In this document: positions 62,959 through 64,000 of the stretch, one piece after another | How positions within the stretch are numbered: position 1 is the stretch's first letter | Layout of the letters: the number at the start of each line of letters is the position of its first letter | NCBI RefSeq assembly: GCF_029948085.1 | Contig: NZ_JARZZP010000003.1 | Location: 62,001-126,000, forward strand | Origin: Streptococcus taonis | GTDB lineage: Bacteria > Bacillota > Bacilli > Lactobacillales > Streptococcaceae | DNA length: 64,000 nucleotides | Direction of reading: 5' to 3' | Notes under the pieces: model-generated | The model's input: only the letters and a program-made list of their open reading frames with translations | Database searches by the model: none | Told to the model about the DNA's origin: nothing | Program-made: the position numbers and the translations under genes

Positions 62959-63666
62959 TTATCCTAATATTCCAGATAAAACATTTAACTGTCCCAACAT
63001 TAATAAAATTCCCATGAGAACGATCAATAAACCACCAATTTTCTTCAATAAAAGTATGTGGGATTTGATTCTACTAAAATAAGGCATGACAAGACCTGAC
63101 GCCAAGGCCAGAACTAAAAATGGAAGTGCCATTCCGAGAGTGTAAATGAGGGTTAATAAGGCCCCCTGAAGAGCTCCATTTCCTCCTGAGGCAGCCAGTG
63201 CTAAAACAGAACTTAAAACTGGACCTATACATGGAGTCCAGCCAAAGCTGAAGCTGATACCCAGTAAAAAGGCCGACAAATATTTGCTAGACTGTTTTTG
63301 ATTAAATGTTACTGTTTTTTGTACCTCTAATTTTTGTAGATGAAGAATTTCCATCTGATGCAATCCCAGTATAATAATCATGATTCCCATGACATAACGG
63401 AACCAGTCAGCATAAAGTAAATTCCCAAGGAATCCTGCTCCAAATCCAAGAATAAAGAAAATGAGAGAGATACCCGCAATAAAACAGAGGGTACGAATCA
63501 ATCCTGACCAGGCAACATCTTTACCCAAAAAACGAAATGTCTTTGACTCCTCTTGATCATCTAGCAGAACACCTGCGTAGACTGGTAACAAGGGAAAGAT
63601 ACAGGGAGAAAAGAATGACAAGACCCCAGCTATAAAGACAGAAATAAAAAATAAAATACTTTCCAA
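62959..63666 (-). CDS. ccdA: Cytochrome c biogenesis / thiol-disulfide transporter CcdA
   Basis: A 235-residue membrane protein with six predicted segments and the conserved Cys in SFFSPCIFPLLPVYAGVLL and FGWTPCIGPVLSS. It moves reducing equivalents from cytoplasmic thioredoxin to the surface thioredoxin encoded downstream. No cytochrome c genes are near, so a role in surface protein repair is more likely than cytochrome biogenesis. Confidence 0.93.
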   Translation of the reverse strand: MESILFFISVFIAGVLSFFSPCIFPLLPVYAGVLLDDQEESKTFRFLGKDVAWSGLIRTLCFIAGISLIFFILGFGAGFLGNLLYADWFRYVMGIMIIILGLHQMEILHLQKLEVQKTVTFNQKQSSKYLSAFLLGISFSFGWTPCIGPVLSSVLALAASGGNGALQGALLTLIYTLGMALPFLVLALASGLVMPYFSRIKSHILLLKKIGGLLIVLMGILLMLGQLNVLSGILG

Positions 63667-63697
63667 TTAAGAACCTTCTTTCATATAGTCATCTTTT

Positions 63698-63725
63698 ATT
63701 TTACTATAAAAGAAAACGTTTGTAA
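63698..63725 (-). promoter_or_regulatory. Likely promoter of ccdA and the thioredoxin-like gene
   Basis: TTACAA (63725-63720), 16 bases and TAAAAT (63703-63698) on the minus strand, about 32 bases before ccdA. Confidence 0.55.
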
Positions 63726-63761
63726 GATATCTGCTACGTAAATTTATTTTCAACTTGAGAG

Positions 63762-63795
63762 AATCAAAAAAAGGAGCTCAGCTCCTTTTTTGATT
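63762..63795 (-). terminator. Terminator of map
   Basis: AATCAAAAAA-AGGAGC and GCTCC-TTTTTTGATT form a long stem with a short loop, overlapping the map stop codon region. Confidence 0.88.
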
Positions 63796-64000
63796 AATAA
63801 GTTCCCTCTTCACCTTGACTTGTCAAAATTACAGGCCCATCTTTTGTAATAACAAACTGATGCTCGTACTGACATGATAGACCACCGTCGATAGTTTTAT
63901 GTGCCCAGCCTGTTTTCATATCTGTATCGATTTCCCAATCACCTGTATTGATCATAGGCTCAATGGTTAAGACCATGCCTTCACGAAGGCGGAGACCACG
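63794..64000 (-). CDS. map: Methionine aminopeptidase, C-terminal end only
   Basis: Sixty-eight codons of the end of a type I methionine aminopeptidase: RGLRLREGMVLTIEPMINTG, then the late metal-binding Glu motif in YEHQFVITKDGPVILT. The two family markers MVLTIEP and EHQ/T are intact. The enzyme removes the first Met from new proteins. The rest of the gene lies beyond the right edge of the window. Confidence 0.93.
   Translation of the reverse strand, partial: RGLRLREGMVLTIEPMINTGDWEIDTDMKTGWAHKTIDGGLSCQYEHQFVITKDGPVILTSQGEEGTY

Overview
The window looks like a chromosomal segment of a mitis-group Streptococcus (S. mitis / S. oralis / S. infantis-like). The grounds are AT-rich DNA, a histidine-triad (Pht) protein with AdcR-type zinc operators, BOX repeats, a SigX cin-box before dprA, and proteins (TopA, DapA, LigA, GyrA, LDH, SrtA) that read almost exactly like the pneumococcal ones as I remember them. 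No database search was run, so species is inference. Most genes are on the minus strand; only a YueI-family gene, the cytolysin gene and ldh are on the plus strand. I see no tRNA or rRNA gene, CRISPR array or prophage.

Layout. 1-1550: 5' part of a Pht surface protein with a long leader and three AdcR boxes. 1551-13330: a complete galactose/lactose import and tagatose-6-phosphate system, in transcription order gat-type EIIA-EIIB-EIIC, lacX, lacA-B-C-D, lacT, lacF-E-G and a small unknown gene. It carries two promoters with LacR-like boxes, a perfect cre site, and an internal lacT promoter with a RAT/terminator switch. 13420-15010: a decayed patch with a broken lipoprotein-like gene, a small membrane protein, an IS200/IS605 remnant and a MITE-like foldback element. 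15053-23253: lepA, a PPP-type phosphatase and the xseA-xseB-ispA-tlyA-argR-recN operon. 23254-26939: enolase, a YueI-family gene, glycerate kinase and SerB. 27002-35301: glycogen synthesis genes glgB-C-D-A and pullulanase pulA. 35333-38245: lipid kinase and ligA. 38338-41327: guaC, a guanine riboswitch, xpt and pbuX. 41499-44500: an accessory island with a dead mcrC, a cholesterol-dependent cytolysin and a BOX element. 44521-50430: a YrdC-domain protein and the leucine operon leuA-B-(DUF1294)-C-D with a leader-peptide attenuator. 50506-64000: MmcQ/YjbR, CutC, DUF454, topA, dprA, dapA, asd, srtA, gyrA, ldh, a thioredoxin-like lipoprotein with its CcdA partner, and the C-terminal end of map.

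The strongest discovery candidate is the cytolysin at 42465-44168. It has a YSIRK-type signal peptide, no cysteine in the mature protein, the variant undecapeptide EKTGLAWEPWR, and an exact YXYX14RS match to the human-CD59-binding signature. It therefore reads as a CD59-targeting pore-forming toxin in the intermedilysin/vaginolysin/lectinolysin functional class, but without a lectin domain and with an atypical secretion signal. Its promoter overlaps a near-consensus CcpA site, so carbon supply may control it.

Other points worth attention: a guanine riboswitch that starts 8 bases after the guaC stop codon, which would make it an attenuator inside a guaC-xpt-pbuX transcript; two apparently leaderless genes (ligA and the YueI-family gene); BOX-like and hairpin-rich elements inside the lac operon; and a whole sugar-uptake region whose control (LacR, LacT, CcpA) can largely be read from the DNA.
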